A stretch of 58,605 nucleotides of DNA from Merdimmobilis hominis (GTDB taxonomy: Bacteria > Bacillota > Clostridia > Oscillospirales > Ruminococcaceae): positions 1-58,605 of the forward strand of contig NZ_JACJKY010000017.1 of NCBI RefSeq assembly GCF_016901855.1, in the 5' to 3' direction. A model generated the notes under the pieces. That model was not told the DNA's origin, searched no databases, and saw only the letters and a program-made list of their open reading frames with translations. This document shows, piece after piece, positions 46,219-55,222 of this stretch (position 1 is its first letter; the number at the start of each line of letters is the position of its first letter). A program made the translations under genes and the position numbers.

Positions 46219-46911
46219 TCAAAACTCCACCTCAACCGGTGTAAAATCAATATAATCACACGACACGAGGCGCAGATCGATCCCCTGATACTCGCCGTCA
46301 ATCGCATAGCGATGACCATTGCCGTGGATGTGTCCGTAATAACAGCGCTTGACGCCGTACTCCTTGAGCACATCGAGGATCTCCGTGCATTCATAGATAT
46401 AGTACGCCGGCGGATAGTGCATGAACACAATCGGCTCGCCGCCCAGTTTTTTTCCAGCCTCCAGCGAAAGCCGCAGTCTGCCGGCCTCGCGGTTTAAGAC
46501 CTTCTTGTCCACCTGCTCGCCGTGTTCGCTCACCCAGCCGCGTGTGCCGCAGATGACGTGGTTTTCCCCCGCCTTGAACGCATTGTTAAAGAGAAACGAC
46601 AGTGTGTCAAAGCCGTTTTGTTCAAAAAACGCGGTCGTTTTTGCATAGGTGGAAAACCAGTAATCGTGATTGCCGCGGAGAATGATCTTTTTGCCGTTTA
46701 ATCCGTTTAAAAACGCGAAGTCAGCCTTTGCCTCTGCCAGCGACATTCCCCACGAAATATCGCCGCCGACGACCACCACATCCTCGTCGGACACAACACG
46801 GTTCCAGTTTTCCTCAAGCCGTGCAACATGGTCATGCCAGCCTTTGAAAATATCCATCGGTTTATCGCACCCGAATGACAAATGCGGATCGCTGATGGTA
46901 TAAAGCCGCAC
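46219..46911 (-). CDS. Calcineurin-type metallophosphoesterase
   Basis: 230-aa phosphoesterase with two-metal motifs: SDPHLSF (near residues 7-13), GGDISWG, RGNHDYW, MHYPP and YGHIHGNG. No signal peptide, so cytoplasmic. It belongs to a small family found in Firmicutes without a settled substrate. The start is GTG with GGGGGA upstream, 38 bp after thrC in the same direction. Read as the last gene of the rplS-lepB-rnhB operon. Confidence 0.88.
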   Translation of the reverse strand: MRLYTISDPHLSFGCDKPMDIFKGWHDHVARLEENWNRVVSDEDVVVVGGDISWGMSLAEAKADFAFLNGLNGKKIILRGNHDYWFSTYAKTTAFFEQNGFDTLSFLFNNAFKAGENHVICGTRGWVSEHGEQVDKKVLNREAGRLRLSLEAGKKLGGEPIVFMHYPPAYYIYECTEILDVLKEYGVKRCYYGHIHGNGHRYAIDGEYQGIDLRLVSCDYIDFTPVEVEF

Positions 46912-46948
46912 CGGTTTTCCCCCTTTCTGACTATTGATATCGAATAGA

Positions 46949-48439
46949 TTACAGACCTAACATCTCTGCAACCGTTTCTTTGATTGTTTCGCGCGGAATC
47001 GAACCGGTGAAGCGCACCGGTTTTTCTTTTAATTCGCTGAGCGCTTTCGGCACCGAAAGACCCGACAGTCTGCAAAGTGTGTCGATCTGGTCATATTCGT
47101 CTGCCGGCAGTTCGTCATACACAGCGCTCAGCACACTCTGTGCGAATTTATACGGGTTTGCAGTCGACGCAATCAGCGTGAGCGTATCGTCGTCTGTCTG
47201 GGTTTTGTAATCCTCGTAAACCGAAACTGCCACCGCTGTATGCGTATCGCACAGATACGATTCTTCTTCAAATGCTTCACGGATCGTCTCTTTTGTGCGA
47301 GTGTCGTCACAGCATCCGCCATAGAAGTGTTCAGACAGCTTCTCTTTGACTTCGTCGCTGATTGTGAATGTGCCCGTTTTTGCGAGCGACTCATACCATG
47401 CACGCACCTGCGCGTCGTCCTCGCCGCACAGATCGTACAGCAAACGCTCCAGGTTCGACGAAATCAGAATATCCATCGACGGGGAGATCGTTGCATGGAA
47501 CGCACGGTTTTTATCATAGGTGCCGGTACGGATGAAATCGGTCAGCACGTTGTTTTCGTTCGATGCGCAGATAAGTTTGCCAAACGGCACGCCCATTTTC
47601 TTTGCATAATATGCCGCCAGGATATTGCCGAAGTTGCCGGTCGGCACGCAGACATTCACAGTATCGCCCAGTTTGATCGTTTCATCCTGGACAAGCTGTG
47701 CATATGCAGCGACATAGTAGACCACCTGCGGCACGAGACGTCCCCAGTTGATGGAGTTTGCCGAGGAAAACTGCTTGCCGTTTTCCGTCATGGATGCACG
47801 CAGTTCTTCGTCCACAAAAATCGTTTTGACGGCGGTCTGTGCGTCGTCAAAGTTGCCTTTGATGGCGCAGACAGCGACATTTTCGCCCTCCTGCGTGGTC
47901 ATCTGGCGTTTCTGCATCGGGCTTACGCCGTCTTCCGGATAGAACACGATCATGCGGGTGCCCGGCACATCGCAGAAGCCTTCGAGCGCCGCTTTTCCGG
48001 TATCGCCGGACGTTGCCACCAGAATGACAATTTCGTTTTCGCAGTGCTGAATCTGTGCGGAGGTGGTGAGCAGATGCGGCAGAATCTGAAGCGCCATATC
48101 TTTAAACGCACACGTCGGACCATGCCAGAGTTCGAGCATCTGTGCAGTATCGTTTAACTCCTCAATCCGAATAATCGAATCGGAACCAAATTTTTTCGCC
48201 GAATATGCACGCTCCACGCACGAAACGAGCTGTTCATCGGAAAAATCGCTCAAAAACAGCGACAACACCTCGATGGCACGCTCTTTGTACGATTTTTCGG
48301 AAAGTCCCTCGATATCATCGAGTGTGAGTGTCGGAAACGACTCCGGCACAAACAGTCCGCCGTCTGCGGAAAGACCTTTCAAAATCGCTTCGGATGCGCT
48401 CACACGCACCGCGCTGTCGCGTGTACTTTTAAACATCAT
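46949..48439 (-). CDS. thrC: Threonine synthase
   Basis: 496-aa PLP enzyme that converts O-phosphohomoserine to threonine. The Schiff-base Lys is in HGPTCAFKDMALQ, the phosphate loop is TSGDTGKAALEG, and the N-terminal domain SADGGLFVPE is present. The size is that of the long bacterial/yeast type. Of two adjacent ATGs I chose 48439, with GGAGGGGG 7 bp upstream. Its start overlaps the dipeptidase stop by 11 bp. thrA and thrB are not in the window. Confidence 0.95.
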   Translation of the reverse strand: MMFKSTRDSAVRVSASEAILKGLSADGGLFVPESFPTLTLDDIEGLSEKSYKERAIEVLSLFLSDFSDEQLVSCVERAYSAKKFGSDSIIRIEELNDTAQMLELWHGPTCAFKDMALQILPHLLTTSAQIQHCENEIVILVATSGDTGKAALEGFCDVPGTRMIVFYPEDGVSPMQKRQMTTQEGENVAVCAIKGNFDDAQTAVKTIFVDEELRASMTENGKQFSSANSINWGRLVPQVVYYVAAYAQLVQDETIKLGDTVNVCVPTGNFGNILAAYYAKKMGVPFGKLICASNENNVLTDFIRTGTYDKNRAFHATISPSMDILISSNLERLLYDLCGEDDAQVRAWYESLAKTGTFTISDEVKEKLSEHFYGGCCDDTRTKETIREAFEEESYLCDTHTAVAVSVYEDYKTQTDDDTLTLIASTANPYKFAQSVLSAVYDELPADEYDQIDTLCRLSGLSVPKALSELKEKPVRFTGSIPRETIKETVAEMLGL

Positions 48440-49385
48440 ACAAAATCCCCCTCCGGCCAAGCGTCCGTTTAAAAAATGACGCTGCGTTTTCATAAAACAA
48501 TCGGTCAGCAACCGTTTGGTCGTACCATTTTACCACACTTTCATACAAGGTGGCAAGCATTTGCGCAGAGTTTGCAAACGAAGGCATCACTGCACCGTCA
48601 AAATCGGTGCCGATAGCCACCGTTTTAACCCCGCCCAATGAGAGCATTCGGTCAAGATGACGGTGCACATCTTCCTCGGTGCAGTCCGTTTCACCGTTTA
48701 AAAACAGCGGATATAAGTTAATCCCGCAAATCCCTTTCCGCCGCACAATCTCCAAAAACTGTGCATCCGTGAGATTGCGCGGATGACCGCATACCGCACG
48801 CAGATTCGAATGCGTGCACAAAAGCGGACCGTCGTCAAACGAAAATACATCCTCGACACTCTGGTCATTCATATGGGAAAGATCGGGGAGGATGTTTTCT
48901 TCCCGCATCTTTAAAAGGCACGCTTTTCCGAATGCGGTAAGCCGTTTTTGTGAGCCGACACCGCCTGCCAGGTCGTTTTCACCGTTCCAGACAAGTGTGA
49001 GCATCCGCACACCGCGTCTTGCAAGTTCCGCCACCCGCGACACATCGCCGCCGAGCACCGTTCCGCCCTCAACAGAAAGCATCGCCTGACATACGCCGGG
49101 TGTCTCCGCACCGTTTGGGTCATACAGCGTGATTTTTTCGGGAAACTGATGCAGTGTCGCGCGAAAAAGCGCTTCCATTTTACAAAACCACTCCCATGCC
49201 GCCTCGCCCACCACATCGCTTTCGATAAAGCAGGCAAACGTCTGCACCCACGGAATCTGGAGCGCATTCACCCGTGCAAGGTCAAAATGGCCGCTGTTTT
49301 TTATGACCGGCTCGCCGCAGTCAATGCAGCGCGCCAATGTGTCGCAATGCAAATCAAAAATACGTATCGGAACCACTCCCGTCAA
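48429..49385 (-). CDS. Membrane-dipeptidase-type peptidase (M19)
   Basis: About 318-aa zinc dipeptidase family M19 (renal dipeptidase-like). The zinc-binding His and Asp are in [13 protein letters not shown] at the N-terminus, the metal-bridging Glu in MLSVEGG, and further His in DLSHMND and CTHSN. The substrate, possibly dipeptides or related compounds, is open. The start is uncertain: TTG at 49385 has GGAG 6 bp upstream, and GTG at 49376 is also possible; either overlaps the RNase HII/YraN gene by 23-32 bp. Confidence 0.85.
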   Translation of the reverse strand: MTGVVPIRIFDLHCDTLARCIDCGEPVIKNSGHFDLARVNALQIPWVQTFACFIESDVVGEAAWEWFCKMEALFRATLHQFPEKITLYDPNGAETPGVCQAMLSVEGGTVLGGDVSRVAELARRGVRMLTLVWNGENDLAGGVGSQKRLTAFGKACLLKMREENILPDLSHMNDQSVEDVFSFDDGPLLCTHSNLRAVCGHPRNLTDAQFLEIVRRKGICGINLYPLFLNGETDCTEEDVHRHLDRMLSLGGVKTVAIGTDFDGAVMPSFANSAQMLATLYESVVKWYDQTVADRLFYENAASFFKRTLGRRGILYDV

Positions 49386-50340
49386 ACGCCTGCTCCAAAT
49401 AGACAATCTTTGATGGTGTTTTTAATTCACCCGCCGAAAAATAGACAGATGCCGCATCAAACCGCAGAAATGTACAATCCGGATGCGACTGCACATAAAC
49501 TGCCGCCGCCTTGATGAGTTTTTTCTGCTTCGACGGCGTGATGGATGCCTCCGGTGTGATCTTCGTGCTCCATTTGCGCGATTTCACCTCGACAAATGCG
49601 GTGACATTGCCGTTTTGTGCGACAATGTCGATCTCACCGTACGGTGCAGCATGAAAATTGGTTTCTAAAATCGTATAGCCTTTTTTCTTAAGAAATTCGC
49701 AGACCGCCTGCTCGCCTGCTTCACCGCGCTGTGCGGCGGGACTTTTTTCGCCCGGCGTATATTTTTTCAAAAACGACTTCCGATGCACCGGCGAAACACC
49801 GAATGTATCGAGGCACTCATAATGAAGCGCTGTTCCGTAGCCCTTGTGCTTTTCAAACTGATACTGCGGATAATCCGCCGCCAGCTGCTTCATATAACGG
49901 TCACGCGCCACTTTCGCAAGAATCGAAGCCGCCGCAATCGATGCAGAAGTCGCATCGCCCTTGACGACACATTCCGCCGGAACAAGCAATGGCGGCATTC
50001 GGTTCCCATCCACCAGCACATACGACGGTGAAACAGATAATCCCTCGACAGCACGTTTCATCGCTAAAAATGTCGCGTTTAAAATATTATATGTGTCAAT
50101 TTCTTCGACAGAAGCGGTCGCGATACAATAGGCAACCGACTGTTCACAGATCACATCAAACAACGCTTCCCGTTTTTTCTCCGTGAGCTTTTTCGAGTCG
50201 TTTAATCCCTCGATCACGGCGTCCGGCTTTAAAATGACCGCCGCCGCATACACATCGCCTGCCAGCGGACCGCGTCCCGCCTCATCGACACCGCATAAAA
50301 ACGGTGTGTCAAACGTTTTGTCATATGAAAATAAATCCAT
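49354..50340 (-). CDS. rnhB: Fusion of ribonuclease HII and a YraN-type nuclease-fold protein
   Basis: 328-aa two-domain protein. Residues 1-195 are RNase HII, which removes RNA and single ribonucleotides from [14 protein letters not shown] (Asp19, Glu20) and VLVDGNRM (Asp111) hold the active-site acids, and GYGTALHYE is typical. Residues 205-325 are a UPF0102/YraN domain with [16 protein letters not shown] (235-242) and FVEVKSR (EVK 251-253), a restriction-endonuclease-like core. The two are separate neighbouring genes in most Firmicutes. I see no frame disturbance: one open frame with a short basic linker. It starts 2 bp after the ylqF stop. Confidence 0.93.
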   Translation of the reverse strand: MDLFSYDKTFDTPFLCGVDEAGRGPLAGDVYAAAVILKPDAVIEGLNDSKKLTEKKREALFDVICEQSVAYCIATASVEEIDTYNILNATFLAMKRAVEGLSVSPSYVLVDGNRMPPLLVPAECVVKGDATSASIAAASILAKVARDRYMKQLAADYPQYQFEKHKGYGTALHYECLDTFGVSPVHRKSFLKKYTPGEKSPAAQRGEAGEQAVCEFLKKKGYTILETNFHAAPYGEIDIVAQNGNVTAFVEVKSRKWSTKITPEASITPSKQKKLIKAAAVYVQSHPDCTFLRFDAASVYFSAGELKTPSKIVYLEQAFDGSGSDTYF

Positions 50341-50342
50341 GA

Positions 50343-51233
50343 TTATTCCTCCGGCGGCTCTTCGAATGTAAGCTTGCCGAGCTTGCCGCCGCGGTATTCA
50401 TCCATGACGGTAATTGCTGCGCGCTCGGTATTCACTTCACCGCCCGAAATGAGCATGCCGCGCTTTCTGCCTGCCAGCTCCAAGAGCTCATAGCCGTCAA
50501 GACCGTCAATTTCCGTCATTTTAAACCGCTCGGCAAGGCGCTGCGGATAGTGGTCAGCAAGGTAAGATAACAGCCGCATCGCAAGCAGTTCAATGTCAAC
50601 AACACCGTCTTTGACCGCACCGGTGAACGCCAGTTTTTCGCCGACCAGCGGGTCTTCGAATTTCGGCCAGAGTACGCCCGGCATATCGAGAAGTTCCACG
50701 TCTTTGTCAAGGCTTACCCACTGTTTTCCGCGGGTGACGCCGGGACGATCCTCCGCTTTTGCACGCTTTGCACCTGCCACGCGGTTGATAAACGACGATT
50801 TGCCGACATTCGGCACGCCCACGACCATAATCCGGATCATACGGCCTGCCATGCCCTGCGCTTCACGTTTTTGAATAAGCGGTGCTAATGTCTGTTTGAC
50901 GAGCGGCAGAAATGCCGAAATACCTGCGCCCGTTTTGCAGTCGCACGCAAGCGCCGGCACACCGATTTTCTTATAATACGAAAGCCAGCGTTTTGTTGCC
51001 GCAGGGTCGGCGTTATCACATTTATTTAAAACGATCATGCGCGGTTTTGTCTCAATCCAGCGGTCAAGCTCCGGGTTGCGGCTGCTCTGCGGAATGCGCG
51101 CATCCGTGATTTCAAGCACCAGATCGACAAGCTTTAAGTTTGCGCCGATCAAGCGTCTTGTTTTTGCCATATGGCCGGGGAACCATTGAATCGAAGGGAT
51201 CTCGATTCCGCGGGATTCCATCATTTCTTCCAT
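50343..51233 (-). CDS. rbgA: Ribosome biogenesis GTPase YlqF/RbgA
   Basis: 296-aa circularly permuted GTPase needed for late assembly of the 50S subunit. The permuted order is visible: NKCD (G4) at residues 70-73 comes before GVPNVGKSS (G1) at 139-147 and DMPG (G3) at about 190. The N-terminal [13 protein letters not shown] is a family mark. GGAGG lies 8 bp before the ATG. Position between lepB and rnhB is the standard Firmicute order. Confidence 0.96.
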   Translation of the reverse strand: MEEMMESRGIEIPSIQWFPGHMAKTRRLIGANLKLVDLVLEITDARIPQSSRNPELDRWIETKPRMIVLNKCDNADPAATKRWLSYYKKIGVPALACDCKTGAGISAFLPLVKQTLAPLIQKREAQGMAGRMIRIMVVGVPNVGKSSFINRVAGAKRAKAEDRPGVTRGKQWVSLDKDVELLDMPGVLWPKFEDPLVGEKLAFTGAVKDGVVDIELLAMRLLSYLADHYPQRLAERFKMTEIDGLDGYELLELAGRKRGMLISGGEVNTERAAITVMDEYRGGKLGKLTFEEPPEE

Positions 51234-51254
51234 GTCTGTTTCCTCCGTTTTCCG

Positions 51255-51845
51255 TTATCCGATTGTACCCAGTGCATCAAGCGGCCAAATGCGGAAAAAC
51301 ACCTTTCCGAACACATTTTCCACCGGAACTTCTCCGACTTCCTGTGCACGGGAGTCAAGCGAGTTGTTTCGGTTGTCACCCATCACAAAGACATATCCTT
51401 CCGAAACGGTCAGCGGCAGCGGGGTGTTTCCGCCTATATAATTCGGCTCCTGCATTTTCACGTCCAAATACGGCTCGTCAATCGCCTCACCGTTTAACAG
51501 CACTTTTCCGGTATCGTAATCAACATCTATTGTATCGCCCGCCACTGCAATCACGCGCTTGACAAGCGGCTGATCATTCTCGCGATGAATCACAACAATG
51601 TCACCGCGTGAAAGCTCCGTATAAAGCGGTGTTGTAAGAATCCGATCGTTATGATGCAGTGTATCCACCATCGAATCTCCGTCTACCACCATCACACGCA
51701 CCACGAATGTATTCAAAAGCACTACAATTCCAATCGAAATCGCAAGTGTCAAAATCCAGCTGATGACTTCCTTTTTGACGTTTGTCGATTGCTTTTGACT
51801 CGATTGACTGCTTCGATCAATTTTTTGTTTCGTCGCCATTTTCAT
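51255..51845 (-). CDS. lepB: Signal peptidase I
   Basis: 196-aa type I signal peptidase that cleaves Sec and Tat signal peptides outside the membrane. One N-terminal helix (residues 26-46) anchors it. The Ser/Lys dyad is Ser58 in VDGDSMVDTL and Lys96 in PLVKRVIAVAGD; the C-terminal box MGDNRNNSLDSR is intact. AAGGAGGCGCG precedes the ATG. It follows rplS by 99 bp across a hairpin that may terminate part of the transcripts. Confidence 0.96.
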   Translation of the reverse strand: MKMATKQKIDRSSQSSQKQSTNVKKEVISWILTLAISIGIVVLLNTFVVRVMVVDGDSMVDTLHHNDRILTTPLYTELSRGDIVVIHRENDQPLVKRVIAVAGDTIDVDYDTGKVLLNGEAIDEPYLDVKMQEPNYIGGNTPLPLTVSEGYVFVMGDNRNNSLDSRAQEVGEVPVENVFGKVFFRIWPLDALGTIG

Positions 51846-51877
51846 GGACGCGCCTCCTTACAATAGAGAAAATAACA

Positions 51878-51904
51878 AAAAGGGACGGAAAAAACCGCCC
51901 CTTT
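51878..51904 (-). terminator. Possible partial terminator between rplS and lepB
   Basis: AAAGGGGCGG / CCGTCCCTTT (one G-T pair) with a T-rich loop and TTTTTG tail. Being internal to a conserved operon, it may cut lepB transcription relative to rplS. Confidence 0.55.
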
Positions 51905-51944
51905 CTCACAAAACTCGAGTACCGAACGGTACCGGATGCTGTGT

Positions 51945-52292
51945 TTAGTTTTTGATTTTGTTTTTGACTTTTGCAGCTTTACCAACGCGGTCACGCAGAT
52001 AGTAAAGTTTTGCACGGCGAACATGACCGTTTCTGACAATTTCGACTTTCTCAACGTTCGGAGAATGAACCGGGAAAACTCTCTCGATGCCGCAGCCGTG
52101 AGCCAGACGACGAACAGTGAAAGTCTCCTGGATGCCGCCGTGTTTCATTGCGATAACGGTGCCTTCGAAGATCTGGATTCTTTCTTTGTCGCCCTCTTTG
52201 ATTCTGCAGTGCACTTTAACAGTGTCGCCGATTTCCATAGCCGGTTTGTTCTCTTTCATGCTGGTGCCGGCAATCAATTTCAATGCGTCCAT
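51945..52292 (-). CDS. rplS: 50S ribosomal protein L19
   Basis: 115-aa protein at the 30S-50S interface. [20 protein letters not shown] opens the conserved part, [19 protein letters not shown] ends it. ATG at 52292 follows AGGAGGAACACAC. It starts the rplS-lepB-ylqF-rnhB operon; rimM and trmD, its frequent neighbours, are absent. A 230-nt leader precedes it. Confidence 0.97.
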   Translation of the reverse strand: MDALKLIAGTSMKENKPAMEIGDTVKVHCRIKEGDKERIQIFEGTVIAMKHGGIQETFTVRRLAHGCGIERVFPVHSPNVEKVEIVRNGHVRRAKLYYLRDRVGKAAKVKNKIKN

Positions 52293-52523
52293 GTGTGTTC
52301 CTCCTAAAAAATAACGATTCAGACGTTCGTGCCCCAATGTGCAGAGGACCGCCCGCTTAAATATTGAAAAACTTTTCTCATTAATCCCCACGAATACTCG
52401 CGGAAGCCGCTTTTTTAAAAAAACGGCCGACAGCCCGGTCAAAACAAATGCACAGACAGCTGTCCATTGCTCGAAGGATACCACCCGTAAACGGGCGCAT
52501 TTATGCCATGAGCAGATTAATGC
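52293..52523 (-). promoter_or_regulatory. Long structured leader of rplS
   Basis: The predicted message has a 231-nt untranslated leader with several self-complementary segments. One is GCCGTTTTTTT/AAAAAAGCGGC near 52410-52434; others are CGCCCGTTTACGGGTG and AACG/CGTT just before the ribosome-binding site. Firmicute rplS genes are known to carry an L19 leader RNA (Rfam family L19_leader). I cannot match its consensus by eye, so identity is inferred from position. Confidence 0.4.
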
Positions 52524-52529
52524 CTAACT

Positions 52530-52558
52530 ATGATAGCACAAACAAAGCCGTATTGCAA
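52530..52558 (-). promoter_or_regulatory. Promoter of the rplS operon
   Basis: On the minus strand TTGCAA (52553-52558), 17 bp, TATCAT (52530-52535) with TGC before the -10. Divergent from the secG promoter, 64 bp away. Confidence 0.75.
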
Positions 52559-52621
52559 GTGTTTCTTTCAATAAAAAAGCGAAAAAAACGCCTGAAACTG
52601 CTTTCCGACCGAAAAAAGAGG

Positions 52622-52650
52622 TTGATTATTGTAAAAAGGTATGCTATGAT
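52622..52650 (+). promoter_or_regulatory. Promoter of secG
   Basis: TTGATT (52622-52627), 17 bp, TATGAT (52645-52650) with TGC before the -10. The secG start codon is 77 bp downstream of the -10. Confidence 0.72.
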
Positions 52651-52726
52651 AATAAGGAAAATCGCGGACTTTGCATGTTTTCATGTGTTCGCGCAATACT
52701 TTAATTATAAAACGGAGGTTGCCACT

Positions 52727-52975
52727 TTGGACGCATTGAAAATCGTTGCAAGCGTGCTCTTGCTCATCGCAAGCATCATGATCATTGTGCTGGTTCTGAT
52801 GCAGAACAGCAAACAGTCTGGTCTTTCTGCTTTAAACGCTTCCGCTGATTCCTACTTCAGCAAAAACAAAAGCAGAACGCTCAGTGCAAAAATCGTTTCG
52901 CTCACAAGAATTTTCGTCATTGTCTTCTTTGTTTTAACGATTGCGCTGAACCTGTTTGTTGCACATTTGAAATAA
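52727..52975 (+). CDS. secG: Preprotein translocase subunit SecG
   Basis: 82-aa small membrane subunit of the SecYEG channel. Two helices (about residues 4-25 and 57-79) flank the cytoplasmic loop MQNSKQSGLSALNASADSYF; the QxSKQSGL stretch is the family mark. It starts at TTG (52727) with GGAGG 8 bp upstream; no other start fits the length. secG before rnr is conserved in Gram-positive bacteria; here a terminator lies between. Confidence 0.93.
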   Translation: MDALKIVASVLLLIASIMIIVLVLMQNSKQSGLSALNASADSYFSKNKSRTLSAKIVSLTRIFVIVFFVLTIALNLFVAHLK

Positions 52976-52983
52976 TGATTGCA

Positions 52984-53018
52984 AAAAACGCCCTGTGGTT
53001 TTACGACAGGGCGTTTTT
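52984..53018 (+). terminator. Terminator after secG
   Basis: AAAACGCCCTGT / ACAGGGCGTTTT with a 9-base loop and a T tail. It separates secG from rnr. Confidence 0.88.
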
Positions 53019-53066
53019 TATGTCCTGATTTTGGCTGATAACGTCTATTTTTGATAGGAGAATTGT

Positions 53067-55175
53067 ATGAATGATCAATTAAAAAAGCGGATTCTCTCCG
53101 CTTTGCAAGGCGCCGGACGACGCGGCATGCGTTTTTCGGAGCTTTCCCGCCGGTGTTTTATTTCAAGACAGCTTGAAACACAGTTTCGCGCCTGTCTGCG
53201 CGTGCTTGAACAGGAAAAGAAAATCACCGACACCCGCTATATGCTTTACCACAACGAGGCTGCCGGCATTCGTGAAGCAGTCGTCACCCGCTTAAACCGT
53301 ACATTCGGATTTGTCCGCCTGTGCGACACCGAAGAGGAAATGTTTGTCCCGGGCAAGTTTTTCATGGGTGCAATGCTCGGCGACCGTGTCATGGTCGCAC
53401 CGCTGCCTTCCCGCGGCACATCGCCCGAAGGTGAGGTCGTCCGCATTTTGGAAACAGCACACGCCTCGTTTACCGGAACATTTCTGATCGAGGACGGCAT
53501 GCCAATGGTACAGCCGGACACAATGATCAAATTCCCGTTAAAAATCGCGCCGCACGACACAAACGGCGCCAAAGAGGGCGACAAAATCCTGTGTATCGTC
53601 ATCAAACGTGGAAAATCCCATTCTGAACACATCGCACGCGTTTTGCAGACATACGGCGACAGCCAGAAGGCTTCGCACTGTGCCGACGCAATCCTCGATG
53701 CAAATGAAATCAAGCTTTCGTTCCCGCATCTCGTCACAGAAGCCGCAGACAAGCTGTGCGCACGCGGTATCACACCGCTCGACGAAGAGGGCCGAACTGA
53801 TCTTAGACATCTGCCGATCTTTACGATCGACTCCGCCGAATCGAAAGACTTGGACGACGCCGTTTCCATCGAACGCACCGAATCCGGATACCGCTTAGGC
53901 GTGCACATCGCAGACGTTTCGCATTACGTGCAGCCGAACACGCCGCTTGACACAGAGGCATTCCGCCGCGGCACGAGTATCTATTTTGCAGACCGCGTCA
54001 TTCCGATGCTGCCGCCGTCGCTTTCTAACGGCATCTGCTCGTTAAATCCGAACGAGGATCGTCTGGCATTTTCGTGCTTCATGGATATTTCTGCTGACGG
54101 ACAGCTTTGCGGCTGGGAATTTAAAAAATCGATCATCCGCTCGCGTGTCAAAGGCGTTTACAAAGAATTAAACGCCATCTTGGACGGCTCTGCTTCCGAA
54201 GAACTCTTAGCAAAATACGACGGACTGACCGATGACATCGCATTGATGAAAGAGCTCGCCGATATTCTCACGGAAAACAAACGCCGCCGCGGTGCACCTG
54301 ACATCGAAACCCGCGAAAGCTATATCATCTTAGACGAAAACCACGTGGCAATCGACATCACCGAACGCAGCCGCGGCGCTTCGGAAGTGATGATCGAGGA
54401 ATTCATGCTCATGGCAAACGAGGCGGCGGCATCGTTTGCAAAAGAAAACAAACTGCCGTTTATCTTCCGTGTGCACGAGCCGCCTGCCGAGGAAAAGCTC
54501 TCCAATCTGTATACCACACTAAAAGCACTCGGCCAGCCCTGCGCTGATATCAAGCCGGGACTTCCTGCCGCCGCACTTGCAGAAGCACTCCGCCAGGCGA
54601 AAGGCCTCTCCTGCGAGCCGCTTGTAAACGTGCTGGTGCTTCGCTCGATGTCCAAAGCGAAATATTATGAAGAGCCGCTCGGCCACTACGGACTGGTGCT
54701 TCAAAACTACGCGCAGTTCACCTCGCCGATCCGCCGCTATCCGGATCTTTCGATTCACCGCGTTTTAAGCGATTTCCTCGCAGGCATTCCGGCAAATCTG
54801 CTGTGGGAAAAATACGGCGACTTCGTCAAACGCTCGGCAAAACAGTCGACCGAAACGGAAATCCAGGCGATGACGCTTGAACGTCAGTGCGACGACTGCT
54901 ACAAAGCCGAATATATGAAACCACGCGTCGGTGAAGAATTTGACGGCTATATCTCCTCGCTCGCACCGCACGGCATCTATGTCGAGCTTGCAAACACCGT
55001 TGAAGGTCTTATCCGCATGGACGCACTGCCGGAGGGTGAATATGATCAAAACGAATTGATCTCGCTTAAAAACCTCACGACAGGCGATATTTACCGCATT
55101 GGCGATCCGATTCGCATTCGCTGCGACAAAGCCGATGTCAGCACCGGAAAAATCGATTTTTCGCCGGTATTCTGA
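53067..55175 (+). CDS. rnr: Ribonuclease R
   Basis: 702-aa 3'-5' exoribonuclease that degrades structured RNA. Domains: N-terminal winged helix (about residues 5-60), cold-shock domains (70-200), RNB catalytic core with IDSAESKDLDDAV (Asp261-264 metal ligands) and HIADVSHYV, and C-terminal S1 domain (about 620-700). Two conserved boxes of the active site (QFTSPIRRYPDLS, NALRSMSKAKY-like VLRSMSKAKYY) are present. ATG has ATAGGAG upstream. smpB, the usual next gene, is not found; a terminator follows. Confidence 0.96.
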   Translation: MNDQLKKRILSALQGAGRRGMRFSELSRRCFISRQLETQFRACLRVLEQEKKITDTRYMLYHNEAAGIREAVVTRLNRTFGFVRLCDTEEEMFVPGKFFMGAMLGDRVMVAPLPSRGTSPEGEVVRILETAHASFTGTFLIEDGMPMVQPDTMIKFPLKIAPHDTNGAKEGDKILCIVIKRGKSHSEHIARVLQTYGDSQKASHCADAILDANEIKLSFPHLVTEAADKLCARGITPLDEEGRTDLRHLPIFTIDSAESKDLDDAVSIERTESGYRLGVHIADVSHYVQPNTPLDTEAFRRGTSIYFADRVIPMLPPSLSNGICSLNPNEDRLAFSCFMDISADGQLCGWEFKKSIIRSRVKGVYKELNAILDGSASEELLAKYDGLTDDIALMKELADILTENKRRRGAPDIETRESYIILDENHVAIDITERSRGASEVMIEEFMLMANEAAASFAKENKLPFIFRVHEPPAEEKLSNLYTTLKALGQPCADIKPGLPAAALAEALRQAKGLSCEPLVNVLVLRSMSKAKYYEEPLGHYGLVLQNYAQFTSPIRRYPDLSIHRVLSDFLAGIPANLLWEKYGDFVKRSAKQSTETEIQAMTLERQCDDCYKAEYMKPRVGEEFDGYISSLAPHGIYVELANTVEGLIRMDALPEGEYDQNELISLKNLTTGDIYRIGDPIRIRCDKADVSTGKIDFSPVF

Positions 55176-55185
55176 GTTCACCATC

Positions 55186-55222
55186 AAAAAACACCATCCG
55201 TTTTAAACGGATGGTGTTTTTT
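55186..55222. terminator. Bidirectional terminator between rnr and the PH-domain gene
   Basis: AAAAAACACCATCCG / CGGATGGTGTTTTTT. It includes the stop codon of the minus-strand gene at 55203. Confidence 0.9.

Noticed and set aside
52448-52726. N-terminal extension of secG
   Set aside because: It would cover the secG promoter and add 93 residues unlike SecG; the TTG at 52727 follows GGAGG.
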